64,000 nt of DNA, from NCBI GenBank assembly GCA_022747635.1, contig JAKTNV010000017.1, forward strand, positions 124,001 to 188,000. Direction: 5' to 3'. The notes under the pieces were generated by a model that saw nothing but the letters and a program-made list of their open reading frames with translations, searched no databases and had not been told where the DNA came from. Positions 48,150-59,590 of the stretch are shown here, in pieces. How positions within the stretch are numbered: position 1 is the first letter of the stretch; every line of letters starts with the position of its first letter. Made by a program: the position numbers and the translations under genes. This stretch comes from Hetaerina americana. Taxonomy: Eukaryota; Arthropoda; Insecta; Odonata; Calopterygidae.

Positions 48150-48350
48150 ATAAATTTTGGAGAGAAGCCTATGGAAGCGATAAATTACGCGATACTTGCG
48201 GGAGGATGAACTGTGAAGGGGGAGAAGATCAGTTGGCAAATGAGAAGAAGAGAGAGAGGTATGGTAGATTGAGAGGGCAAATGAGAAGAAGTATGGTAGA
48301 TTGTTGAAAGAAATATGGGAGAGGTCGATGAAATAAGGGCCTGGCAATGG
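48150..48350 (+). repeat. Purine-rich dispersed repeat, copy 2
   Basis: It contains TTGCGGGAGGATGAACTGTG and AAGGGGGAGAAGATCAG, then GGCAAATGAGAAGAAG, parallel in order to 15650-15710. A short internal duplication of GGCAAATGAGAAGAAG-like words and of GTATGGTAGATTG is visible (48261 and 48291). Confidence 0.5.
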
Positions 48351-51300
48351 AAACATTAGATCTTGTGGATTAGGAAGAAAATTTTCTTATGACGGTTCTA
48401 GGTTCTTGAATTGTCTCTATCTCTTCTTGACGAAAGTTTATCTGAAGCTTCAGTTTTCTACGTGAAACAGTGAGGTTGAAAACATCGCGGGCATCTTCGT
48501 AACTCTGACTACGACGAAACATCTAACTCTACCTCCCAAATTAATGTCAAAATTTATCGTTTCACTGTGGTATACATGGGGTCGTATTTAATAGGTTGGG
48601 AGTTTTTCTTTAATTAAAACTTTTAATTTACGTCCTCTTTTACCTCCGGTTATTCCCATTTTTTTCAAATTGGGGATAATCAAATAGTTTTCTTATTTCA
48701 ACTTCACAATTAATGTTAACTCAAAAGTTGATACGTGAATTTTGGTGGCGTGCATTCAACTTGCTGCGGCTCATGATATTATGTTTGTGGCCATTAGAGA
48801 TGCTTCTTAACGTGCTACCATTTTTTTTGTTAGATATTGATTTTCGTAAGACTATTATCACAGCATTTCATATTTCGTGGAAGTCAACATTTTTGTGTAG
48901 TGAAACGTGAAGCACATATTTGGTGATAAGCAGCACGGATATTTAATAGGATTATCTTTATATTTTTGAGATCAAAGTCAAGGAGTTGCAACCTAAATGC
49001 GTAAATTAACCTAGATGATTATTTATAATATTACATGCAGTTACTGTGGAATTTTTGGGTGTCAATTAAATAATTAAGCTTTATATATTTAGAGTAAAAA
49101 CTGTGATTTACAATTATTTGGTGAGTATAAGTTGAAAAATAATTTTGGTGAATTTGCCCTGGACATTGGCGAAATTACTTCGTGAATTCTTTAACGGAAA
49201 GAGTTTTTTTCTGTAAACAGTTTATTTTCATGATGATTTGCCGTTTTTGGGAAAACGATCGTTCGTCAAACTCCTGCTGTATAATTCACTCTCGTTTTGC
49301 ATGTTTAATTCTTTCATCGCGGAGTTGTCGTACATACTTCAGCACTTGAATTTACACTTGTTTTATGGCGCCCTTGGTGGTCATCACTAAATTTTTTTCT
49401 GGTACTACAGTCACTTTTCCCACTATTCTAATTTGTTTCTCACCCGCTCGTTTCATCAATTTGGACGATATTGTTTTTTACCCAGCCGGACCACATCGGT
49501 GTGGTGGAATATCTCGTCGCTGCGCTGGCATCTGTTTTTTTACAAGATCCCTTTACCCTTGAGGTGAAGGGCCGTTGTTTGTTCACCGGTATTCCGATCC
49601 TCACTGTCCTCCTGAATAGAGGAACTCTTGATGCACAGTGTAGCGTCAAAATGGACGTTAAACGCGGAATGCCAGCAGTTTCTCGTCGAGGGATTTTCCA
49701 TTGCATAGAATTTGTTCCAAAAATCAGTAAAAATAAGCTCGTTGTCTTTTTCTTCTTAAAAGGCGTTATTAACAAAGAGCGGATGCCTTAGGGACATGTA
49801 ATCAACTTAAAGTTTTACTTGGAAGTCCTGACGCTGTTCCTGATGGTGAAAAAACCTCAGCATTCAATTTGCCTCTACGGACCAATACTACTCGAGTCCC
49901 GCCAATATTATTGGGGTCAAATTTTATTATTATATCATGTTTGCAGCGTAAAATGACGTTAGTCATCGGATCACCAAATCTGGGTGTGTCGTTATGAAAC
50001 TTTTACCACTTCTTACGAGAAAATACATCAATTTATCGTTTGAGTTTTTATCCATGAACTTACCAACTTTATGTCGATTTGTAATTCATAAATGTATATA
50101 TTTATGACGTCTATTGCGAGAATTCATTTTTTTAATTGGCAGCAGGGTCGCACGAGCTCATCAACTAATGTATGTAAAACTTCATTCCTTGAATCTCTTA
50201 TTTTGGATTTAGGTTTAATTTATGAAAGTTCACAGCACATTTTGAGCAATAAAATGTAGTCACTGGGGCCCAAATTTCCTCTCTTTCAAGAATAAATATC
50301 AATAAATTCTACATCTCAGGAAGTGACTGCGTCTCTCCTTGGATGCCGTCCAATTTGAGAACCAACTCGAGAGTTTTGGTTTTCAAGCGGATCAATGAAT
50401 CAAAAACGCCTGCCAAAGCGGTAATTTCCTCTCCCGGAAGAAGTCCTATCATTTCTCCCTCATTAGCGTTCTGTTATTTCTTTTTCCCCCATTGTCTCAA
50501 GACTCGCGTCAGGTCACGTTAATTGGTGAAGGTCGAGCCGAATCTATACCCTTAAGCCTTTGGCCCAGCAGGTGACAAAATGCAATTGGAAGAATTTAGG
50601 TCTTGATGGATATACGATGATTACTTTGATGGGTTTGTCGACTTAAACAGAATCAATACTGATTTGGACCCGAACCCGAATACGGATTACAGCATACAAT
50701 AACTGGAATTAACCACAAAAAATGATCTGATGCATACAAATATTCAATATATGCTAAATTTACACTCAAATAATACGTGCTACTAGCATACAAATTAAAC
50801 ACACACGCTTTTATAAGATATCTCGTATATTTTGAAATCGTCAGTGCCTCTTATACCTTTACATATTTTGCGTTTTGAAATAACAAATTATTTTCGTGCC
50901 GGTGAGACTGTCATTACTGCGAGAACATTAGTACAGAAATTATTGGTTTCTTCCCGGAATATAGTTTTACGTATAGAGCAGGAAATTAATGAAGTAGTTC
51001 AAGCATTGCGAAACCACTTTGGGACCATTTAATCATTATAGAGATCATGAAAATAGTTCAATAGTCAAAACCCAGTTCAATACTTACATTTTTATACAAA
51101 TCATTCCGAGTAATCTATTTTTATTTAATTAACGAATCTCATAGTTGAATTTAGCCCTTTTAGTCGTTCTCTCTCTCCGTGGTATACAAACCTTGATTCG
51201 AATGACAAAAATGCTTGCGATTGCCCTTAGAACTGTACAGACCGGAGCGATGAATATTCTTTATTGACATTATAGAATTTTATTTATTTGGCATTAATCC

Positions 51301-53560
51301 GAAAACAGCACTTTTGGGCCTTTACATCGGACTATTAACAATGATTAATATAACAACGGACACAATTACAAACACCCTCACATTACAATTCCATTTCGGT
51401 TTTGCAGATAGCTAAAAAAAAGCTTCACATTATTGTTAAAATATACATAAAGATTAATGAAATGCCATAAAATGGTAGCCAAGAGCAACTAAGAAAATAA
51501 AAAAGTTAAGAGTCTACAGACAGTAAATTCATTACACGCTGAATACACCTTACACAATGCACCTTAAGTGGACCATAAGTAAATGGAAAGAAAAGGTTTA
51601 ATAATAAAAATTCGCCAGGGATATTCTAAATAAACCCGTTATTTTTATCACAAATTTTTGCGAGCTCGTACAATTATTTTAATCGCAAGGTTTAACAAAT
51701 CTCCTCGCGTTTATTCCTCTCCCGTTCTCATACAAGGAGCGCTAACCCATCGCCATCTCCCCCATCGTAGGAAAGTCACCACGGCGACACGTCCGAAGTA
51801 CGGCGGGTGAGAGTCATGGTGGTGGGATGGTAAGGATGAGAGGAAAAGAAAGGAGAGCGTTACCTCCGGGGAAGATTGAAAATGGCAGATCGAATGTAGG
51901 TTGAGAACAAGACCAAATATAGACCACGCAGGTTGCGCACCTCAGTGAGCCAGATGTGAAGGCTTCTGATCCGAGTGGAAAGGCCATCAAAGCGATCGTC
52001 CTGCGTTAAAAGCACTATTAATGGGCAACCACCAAGCGTGTGTTTTCCCGGAATAAATGGTTTAATGGAATGTGAATATAGAGTATATTGATTCATAAAT
52101 ATTGGTAAGAATAAAAGATGAACCAGTCAATTCTGTTGTGATTCATATGCATGCAGAGATAGTAAGGAATCAGTGGATAATAATGAACTAGGGAAAATAA
52201 TGGAAAATGCTCCTTAACGAAAATACCCAATTGTGATGGAGGAATAGAGTGAGGATAAATACAAAGGGACTTAAATACGGGAGATCAGGTTCTAAGAAAA
52301 TTGCGCAAAGGAAGAGCATTATTTGTGGGAGAAAGGGTCGATTTACACATCGTTTATTCTCCACACAAATAGTGATTTTTTCCTGGAAACTTCTCATATT
52401 CATCAGATGTTTCCCTTCAAATCTTGGGATGACATAGGTAGCCACAGAATTTGGATGTAGTTGGGTGCAAAACCTATGACTATTTGCGAAGCTAAAACAG
52501 CATAATTTATCCCCCTAAAGTAAACCGCGAACTCACGCCTACTCGTTGAATACCAGTATTTTCGGTGATTACACCTTATTGTAATTGCTCCAAGCATATA
52601 CTCTTTAGAAAGAGTTGTGCATGTATGGTACAATTAGTTTTTGTATGTTTGCATCGCTGATTTGCCTGGAAACGAATGTATACGAGTACGTGCTCCAGTA
52701 AACTTAATTGTCTGCTTTGGAATGACCGAGCAATTTAAAAGAAGAATAACGCCATCCGAGGGTTACTTTGTAAACGAAGATTTATGCAGCATGTTATTAT
52801 TCTCAGTTTAACATTTCTGGAACATTAATGCGAGAAGCAAGCGCAAAGGTACGTAAATACCTTCATCAATTATAATTTGTGTGCACATTTTTTGGGCATT
52901 TGTTGTGACCTGGCCCATTTTGTAATTCAAAACGGAATGTCCTCAATCGCGATCAAAAATGTCGTTTGATTTTTTGATGATTAAATGATTTTAATTTCAT
53001 TTTCAGCCATTAACTTTTTGTTTGAATAATGGACACTTCCGTACCCTGTTTGTCATGTATGTCATCACGTATTTTATCAAAACCAATAGCAATTTCATTC
53101 ATCCAGCCAAAACAAAGATGATGCTGATATTTGCCATCAACAAAAGTCAATTCCCTTCATTGGTGCGTTCAAGTGATCAGCTTATTATATTACCCGAAAA
53201 CTCGCGAAAACTAATACACAAATGCTGAGGAAGCGATACTAATTTTGTCCTTAATCGTACACCGACGAATTCATTTTATAAAGGCTCGAATTGACAAACC
53301 GTAATGAGTTTCAGTGACGCGAGGCAAACAGTCTAATCGATTCCTCACAACATGGCAGCATTTCTTTCCATTTATAATCGAATGTAATTGTGGGTCAAAG
53401 TAATTACAGAAATGATTACAACCATGCCGTAAAATGAGAGTAATTCTCATAAATAGTCTACTTGCTAAGTTTAATTTTCGGTTTCGTTTGTCACTTTCTG
53501 CTTAATTGATCGAAAAGAAAGCAATTTTCCTGGCTTTATTAGCCACATCACTCCATTTTG
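48351..53560. other. Intergenic or intronic sequence, no gene recognised
   Basis: Several open frames of 60-110 codons occur (for example plus 49471-49791 and plus 50832-51032). None shows a family motif, paired splice sites or an obvious promoter. A locally GC-richer stretch lies at 51700-51880. Confidence 0.5.
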
Positions 53561-53574
53561 CACCTTTGTCACTT

Positions 53575-53665
53575 TCTGGCCGGTCGGAATAGTGCGTTAC
53601 GCATTCAAAGCCTGGACTCAATTCGGTCGCGGGTTCGGATCCTGCCCCGGATATCGAACGGTTCC
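53575..53665 (+). mobile_element. Possible tRNA-like SINE head
   Basis: It has a GGCCGGTCGGAATAGTGCG start and a B-box-like GGGTTCGGATCC (53633-53644). Spacing to an A-box-like TAGTGCGTTACGC is about right for a tRNA-derived sequence, but no clear cloverleaf or target duplication was found. Confidence 0.4.
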
Positions 53666-54130
53666 ATCCCCTGCACTCGGGGCACTAGAACGCCAAAGCT
53701 TTGGCCACAATGCGCTACTGCTATGCAGACGAGCTGTTAGGACGCGCCAGTTCGAAAATGCAGCCCCGTATGCTTTATTTCTAAAATTACTTCGGTGACC
53801 GCGTTGCGGGGGCGCTTGACAGAGCGCGACGGTGCAATAGAAGCATCTCAAGGGTGTCCCCTCCGATGTGTCGTCCGCGAAGACTCGTAATGCGATGCCC
53901 TTGCGACAAAAGTAATTCGCGTGACCGCGGGCTCTCGCGGTCACGAATGCGGGACCGACCACGGCGCATCCCATGTCGTCCCGTGAAAGAGTGAAAGAAA
54001 TCGACGGAGAGCCTCCTCCGTGCACCGGGCACGCTAGGCAGAGTCTCCGCCTGCAAATTAAACCCTTCCGCAAAAAATAAACACGATTTGGCAACGAGGG
54101 AGCCAGTAACAACGTCAAAAGAGGTCAAGT
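53666..54130. other. GC- and CpG-rich island of unknown nature
   Basis: Many CpGs, unlike the flanks. It includes a perfect 9-bp hairpin, GTGACCGCG/CGCGGTCAC, at 53921-53944. A minus frame of 166 codons (53618-54118) has no recognisable family and may be chance in GC-rich DNA. It could be the body of a CpG-rich mobile element that starts with the tRNA-like head. Confidence 0.4.
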
Positions 54131-55230
54131 CGGCATCAAAATACGAAGTTATAACAGTCGTCTGAGACAATCTGATGATTAAATAGCAAGTGCATGCTCC
54201 TCAATGAAAGCAAGATATCTTTCTATTCTTTGACAACAATATTTATTTTACTTAAAGGAATAATTAAAATTTTCAACGTAAATTATTTAACATAAAACAT
54301 TTCATTAAATCAATATTAACCAGGATTCGCTCTAAAACTATTGATAAAACAAAATTTAATTCACGTCGCGTAATATGTCCCAGTTAAAAATATATTTATT
54401 TTCAAAGAAGATGCACTCAAATGCCGTTATGCTTCAGGTACCCCAGGGACAGTGGAATGGGACGAGTATTCGAATCGAAAAATATCACCATGGTGTCCTC
54501 TCTCTATAGATGTAGTACGTATTTGCTATCCACAAAGTGTTATATTATTATAACTGAAATATCTTCGAATAAAATAAAATATCATCTGCTGACTGAGAAA
54601 TAAGATTAGCAATGGTCGTGGTACTGGCCAAACAACGATGAATCGTGAACATTTTGTTTCTTATTTTACTGTTGCGTTACTTTCTTCCCAGCTAAGAGGA
54701 AAATAATCTAACCACTGTGATTTATATGTTTTGCATCACATAACAATACATATAGATTTGATGCCAAAATACTATTTTATGAAGACTCTTTATCAGTGGA
54801 ACAATTTTTATCCCCAGAAAAACCACCCGTTTAACCTTTGAAACATTCGACAAGAACTAAAGTTTAAGGAAGTCAATTCGTGACATATTTTACATAAAAT
54901 ACCCATACTAAATTTAAGCAACTTTAAAAAGAGTTTCTCTGCATTGGCTATTCATAAAGACACAATTAAGGATATTAAAGCTCCTCCTTTCATGACGATG
55001 AAACTATCGCACAAGTTAAGTGAAAACTATTAAACGCATTTCCCTAGCTTGTTCACTCCTCTGTAGTATCCTAATGCATTACGTTTAATTAAATATTAGA
55101 ACTTAAAAATTTACCCTCTTTCGCATATGGATCTCCAAATCCCAGCCGCGAGTAGAAAATCCTTTTTAAGTGTCCCATGCCCTATTCAAACAATTCCATT
55201 ACCACTTAAAGTAGTATTTCTTTCCGTAAC
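54131..55230. other. AT-rich sequence, nothing recognised
   Basis: No gene, repeat or RNA recognised. Confidence 0.6.
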
Positions 55231-55234
55231 CTCA

Positions 55235-55990
55235 TCGCAACTCTAGTGGCGGAGGAGCTCTGGGATGCCGCGCCCGAAAAGATGGTGGAGCAGACACCCT
55301 CCCCCACCCCACCTGGAGAGTCCGTACTCAGAACGAAGCGGAGAAAAAAAGAGCACGCGTTGGAGATGGGCGAGACAAGCCTTCACCCCCACTTAGGGAT
55401 GTGTAATGAACCCGGTCTCATTAATGCGACGAAATCAGCAGAGCAAACAAGGGGGAGGGTCATGCGACGACGGAGGAAGGGTGAGGACAAAGGAGGGAGG
55501 GGGGGAGGACGAGAAGAGGACGATGCGTCTCTTCTCTCTGTTCTCGCCATCGTTTCCCTTCTCAACCCTTAGCATACGCGCACACACACGCCCCTTACCC
55601 CCCTTTCTCTCAACCCTACAACCCCCTCCCCGACCCCCACATTTAAACACCCTGCGCACCCCTTCTCCCGCCATTTACAAACCCCTCTCAGACAACTGAC
55701 GACTCGCGACTTCCGACTTCCCGCTCACTTCGAATGGCGGGACGGGAAACGCCGTCTCTCTCAACCCCCCTGCCCTTCCCGTTCCCCCACCCCCACCTCC
55801 TACGGACGCCGCAACGGCGTAGAAATCTAGGAAAAAGGGAGGTGAAGCTCCCAAACAGCCCTCTCTTCTCGAGGGTCTAGGGTTCTCCCTCTTCCCGGGA
55901 ACTTGCTGACTGGGGGGGGGGGGGGGGCTTTCGACGAATTCTCCGCGGAAATAAGCGGATCCGTTTAATCCCGTCGTTAATGAGGTTGGC
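55235..55990. promoter_or_regulatory. GC-rich patch with poly-purine and poly-pyrimidine tracts, candidate CpG-island-like region
   Basis: High GC and CpG in an AT-rich setting, with GGAGGAGC, CGCGCCCG, AACGCCGTC and CCGCAACGGCG. Strongly strand-biased G/A and then C/T runs follow, and then a 16-G run at 55912-55927. It could be a promoter or first-exon region. No open frame in it is convincing. Confidence 0.3.
55912..55927 (+). repeat. 16-nt G homopolymer
   Basis: Uninterrupted G run. It is likely length-variable and prone to assembly error. Confidence 0.95.
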
Positions 55991-56426
55991 TGAGAATTTT
56001 GTCGCGGAGGACAAACTAATTCGGTCCTAAAGAGGAGTTTCTAATCTAGAAGTCTACGTAATATTTTCCCTCTGCTCCGCGGTCACCGTGCGAGACAACG
56101 AGCGAACATTCAATAGACTGGAATGACGAATGATGTCCGAGGGGATGAAAAAAATGGTTCGAATCCTGGGCTTAAATTTGAAGAGCAATTAATTTATCAC
56201 GATTTCCACTACGTGCTGTGAAATGACAATTTGTAGCTGACGAACGACTCTAAACCAAGGTGCTTAATAGATCGTGAAGACTGTAGGAGAGGTTTAAGGT
56301 GAGAAATGGATGCCATCCTATATAGCCTTTAACATAGGAAAAAAGTAAAATTCCCATTGTTCATAAAATATTTGTTTTTTAATTCCTTATCTTTTTTCTT
56401 TTGAACTCACCTTGTGCCTGCGAATG

Positions 56427-56651
56427 ATAGAGGGTAGAATGTTGGGCAAAAGAGGAAAGGGAAGGAACAGGATAGGGATGTTGGACGCGATGAAGGGAGG
56501 AAGAAAGTACTCAGAGATGAAGAGGGACCTGATATAGAGTAGGATGATGGATTTTGTGTTTTGTTAGGAGTAAAAAATGTTTGTTTGGTAGTTGTGTCCA
56601 TCCAAAAACCTACCTTAACCGGTAGATTACCTTAAAATATATATATATATA
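56427..56651 (+). mobile_element. RTE-like LINE 3' end with (TA)n tail
   Basis: About 205 bp nearly identical to the end of the 2.9-kb copy (IEGRMLGKRGKGRNRIGMLD, stop, 3' UTR ending CTTAACCGGTAGATTACC) followed by TTAAAA(TA)n. It is strongly 5' truncated. High identity suggests a recent insertion of the same subfamily. Confidence 0.93.
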
Positions 56652-57995
56652 GATTATTCAGTGATTTACACTATCTCAGCAAGTCGTTGGATTTGACGGT
56701 TAAAGTCAATAGCAAGTTAATGTATGACGAAACTACGCATGAGTGATCAATATACATGATATATCCAAATGCAGGCACTTCTTCAATACTTTCCCCAACT
56801 AAGTCGGCCGTAATATCTATAATTTTACCGTTTAGACTATACAAATATTATTAATCTCAAAAGATCCTCAGAGGATACCACGATCCCATTTAAAATTTCG
56901 TTCGTATTTTGCCATTCACTTCTTTCTCGTTTCCGTTCTGATATCCACTTCTAAGAATTTGAGATAAATCGATTCAAATTACAAGAAACGTAACGCTCAG
57001 GATATAACATCCATGATATGATTTTTTGCCTTCCGTTTTCAAATAATTTTCTATCAAATTAGAAGTAATCTTTCGATGGTGCAACCTTAGCTTCATCAGG
57101 TCATACTCGTATGTTTTCACAAATTAAATTATTATCAATGTATACAATAAAGCTTTTTCTCGTTTATCCGAGTGCAATAGTCTAATGTATTAAATGATGA
57201 ATTGAATAAGTTAAAGTGAATGCTAAAAACCAACTTCCAGTTTAACATTACTCCTTTGCTAAGACTGCTTTGTGCAAAAAACCAGCGCAGGTTTTAAAGC
57301 TTCGTAAAAGTCATTATCCGGCAGAAGTGACGATATTACTTCTGAGGAATAGGGCAAATCAATCAGGACACAACACCTCTGGGAAATACTCAACCCGAAT
57401 AAGGCCCAAAAATATGAAAGTTAGGCTAATTTTTTTCAGCGCAATCAAATAAAACTAAGTCGCATTTTTACAGAATTCCGCAATGCAATTTAAAATAAAT
57501 CATTCTCTCAAATTTGCATTTTAGCTGGGCTTGATACGATAGGATCAAAAATTTATTATGCATAATTCAACGCGCGGTAGCTGATTGGAAAATCGCTTTT
57601 TAATCTAAAAAGAGAATACGTAGCTTCCGCATGGCTATTATTATTTAAAAAGAAAAAAGATTTTTCCGTTAACACAACGTCAATCAGTATCACAATGGTT
57701 AATGGCTATTGAATATAGCAGATTTTAGCAACATAATAAGAGTATAGCTTAGCGTATATCTAGTGCATAAAATAATATATAATAAGTAAACAAAATGAAG
57801 TATTCTAATTAATAGCCGTAATCCGAAGGTTACAAAGTAAGAGTCTTGGCGGCAACAGGACAAGTATTACGCAGTTAGATGGAATCTGAGGGAGTACGCA
57901 TTTCCACTTTCCCAACATCAAAAAAGAGCCTGCTTGATGATTATAAAAGCGCTTTTTAACCTAAAGAGGAATCTCCTTTTCAGTATCACTTAATT
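56652..57995. other. Sequence with nothing recognised
   Basis: Moderately AT-rich. No supported gene or repeat. Confidence 0.55.
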
Positions 57996-58290
57996 TCTTA
58001 TGCCCTCCAAAATATATCATTTTTCCTTACCATCATCACCTTGCTTATCCCACAATTTCAACAGCGGTAGAGTATTAAAAAATCTATTGCTTTTCATAAT
58101 CGCCTGTATTCCAAGCATCAACCTTTCCTGGCAGTTCCGAATTTCTTCCAACTACCTTCTCTCTTCCCCTGCCATGCTAGACGCTTCTTTGTTTGTTTTC
58201 CTTTCCGATCTTTTTATTTTTCTCCATTTCTTTCCTCGCCCACGCTTCAAAAACCTGCAACCTACACTTATCCTACATTCCTGAATGAAA
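57996..58290 (-). mobile_element. Decayed RTE-like LINE fragment
   Basis: On the minus strand, remnants of the C-terminal domain are visible (WRR/KNKEA..SSMAGE..RVVGRN pattern around 58240-58130, matching MEKVKWTEKKTNEEVLGMVGEE of the intact copy by position). Frames are broken. Confidence 0.6.
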
Positions 58291-58927
58291 GAGGATATTT
58301 AAAATTTAAAATATTGAGTTTATTTATTATACATTTCAAGTAATTATGCATTAGAGCTTTTTGGTTCGATTAAAATCGATCAAAAACACATTCCCTATTC
58401 GGATAAAGCTGAAATGTGGGGTTCCTCTCCAGGTCAATTATTAAAATTATGGTAGAGTCAATAAAATATACCCCAGGGTAGCATTAAAAGCTTTTAAATG
58501 AAAATAGAATAAAATGATATATATATTTAAATATCAACTGACGATTTTAGTACAGATACATTTCTGAGTACCTTTAAATGAAATATGTAAAATAATGATG
58601 GAAATCATCAAAATTCTGAAAACAAAATTGCGTATTAAATTCGTAACAGGGAGGAAAATTACGTTTTGCCATGAAATATTGATACCATAAGGAGAGAAAG
58701 AAAAATGAGAACGATGGAAGTACAATTTTGGGTGGAATTTACTGAGGAAACCAATAAATTTTAAATTAAATGTCAAAAGTTTCGGTTCAATAATTGCCTC
58801 TCTAATTAATCTGTTTTGGGCGCTGTGAGGAGTCCATGAATTATTTTTTTCCAAACCAAATCCTATCGAATTGTCCCACGCCTGGGGTCTTACTCTAGAG
58901 GAGAGATTATCCCACCAAATCTCATTT

Positions 58928-58944
58928 CCCCCCCCCCCCCCCCC
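58928..58944 (+). repeat. 17-nt C homopolymer
   Basis: Uninterrupted C run. Length is likely unreliable in the assembly. Confidence 0.95.
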
Positions 58945-59428
58945 GGGTGCAAGAGTGGTGGTGGTGAGACAAAGCGGAAGTTAAGAACTTGACTGGAGAA
59001 AAAAGTGGACGGGTTAAAAGGCCATCATGATGGACTGTCGGGTACTTACCGTTCGACTCAGAAGTTCGGGGATTACTGAAATTCTCTAGGCATTAAATGC
59101 TATAAGTGGCGCTACGGCGTTTTAAACGGTAAAATTCGTGTAATTTTAACGAATTCCCAAGAAAAACAGTGTAACCAAATACAAAAACCCAAAGTGTCAA
59201 TTAGAGCTTAAAGACTCTATGATTGGTCGTTTATTTCATCAAAACCAAGTAATTTGCTATCGAGTTATCACTTCACGGAGTGGATTTTTGGCATGGAAAG
59301 AATTGTCACAATTAAAATCCACGTATTTGTTTCCAAAAGATGAGCGATTAATTGAATAAGCCGAAATAAATGTTATAAAACTGAAAGAACACCACATAGT
59401 GAAAGTAATTGATTTATATTATAATAAC

Positions 59429-59590
59429 ACAAAAACAAATCAATTTTCATACTTAATTTTATACCAACCATGGTTTCAATACGTTATAATCTTGATTATT
59501 ACATTACAATCTTTATTATATCACATACCGTGTTGAAAACATGGTCGGTATACTAAATTTAGTATGAAAATTAACTTGTTTTATTTTTGC
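59429..59590. repeat. Imperfect fold-back sequence, MITE-like
   Basis: The left arm AACAAATCAATTTTCATACT...ATACCAACCATGGTTTCAA pairs with the right arm TTGAAAACATGGTCGGTATAC...AGTATGAAAATTAACTTGTT over about 55 positions. The loop between the arms is about 55 bp and AT-rich. There is no coding content, and target duplications were not resolved. Confidence 0.65.

Noticed and set aside
49365..49791. Overlapping open frames of 65, 106 and 111 codons on both strands
   Set aside because: No domain or motif recognised, no splice signals or promoter. Such lengths are expected by chance in about 20 kb of less AT-rich DNA.
51860..52096. Minus frame ending FNLPR before GTAACG, considered as the missing TULP4 N-terminal exon
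   Set aside because: The preceding residues do not resemble the TULP4 N-terminus, and the donor phase does not fit the phase-0 acceptor at 35368.
57061..57105. CTGATGA ... GAAAG on the minus strand, resembling a hammerhead core
   Set aside because: The bases after GAA do not form a stem III with a cleavage base, and stem I strands do not pair. Probably chance, or a very old Penelope relict.
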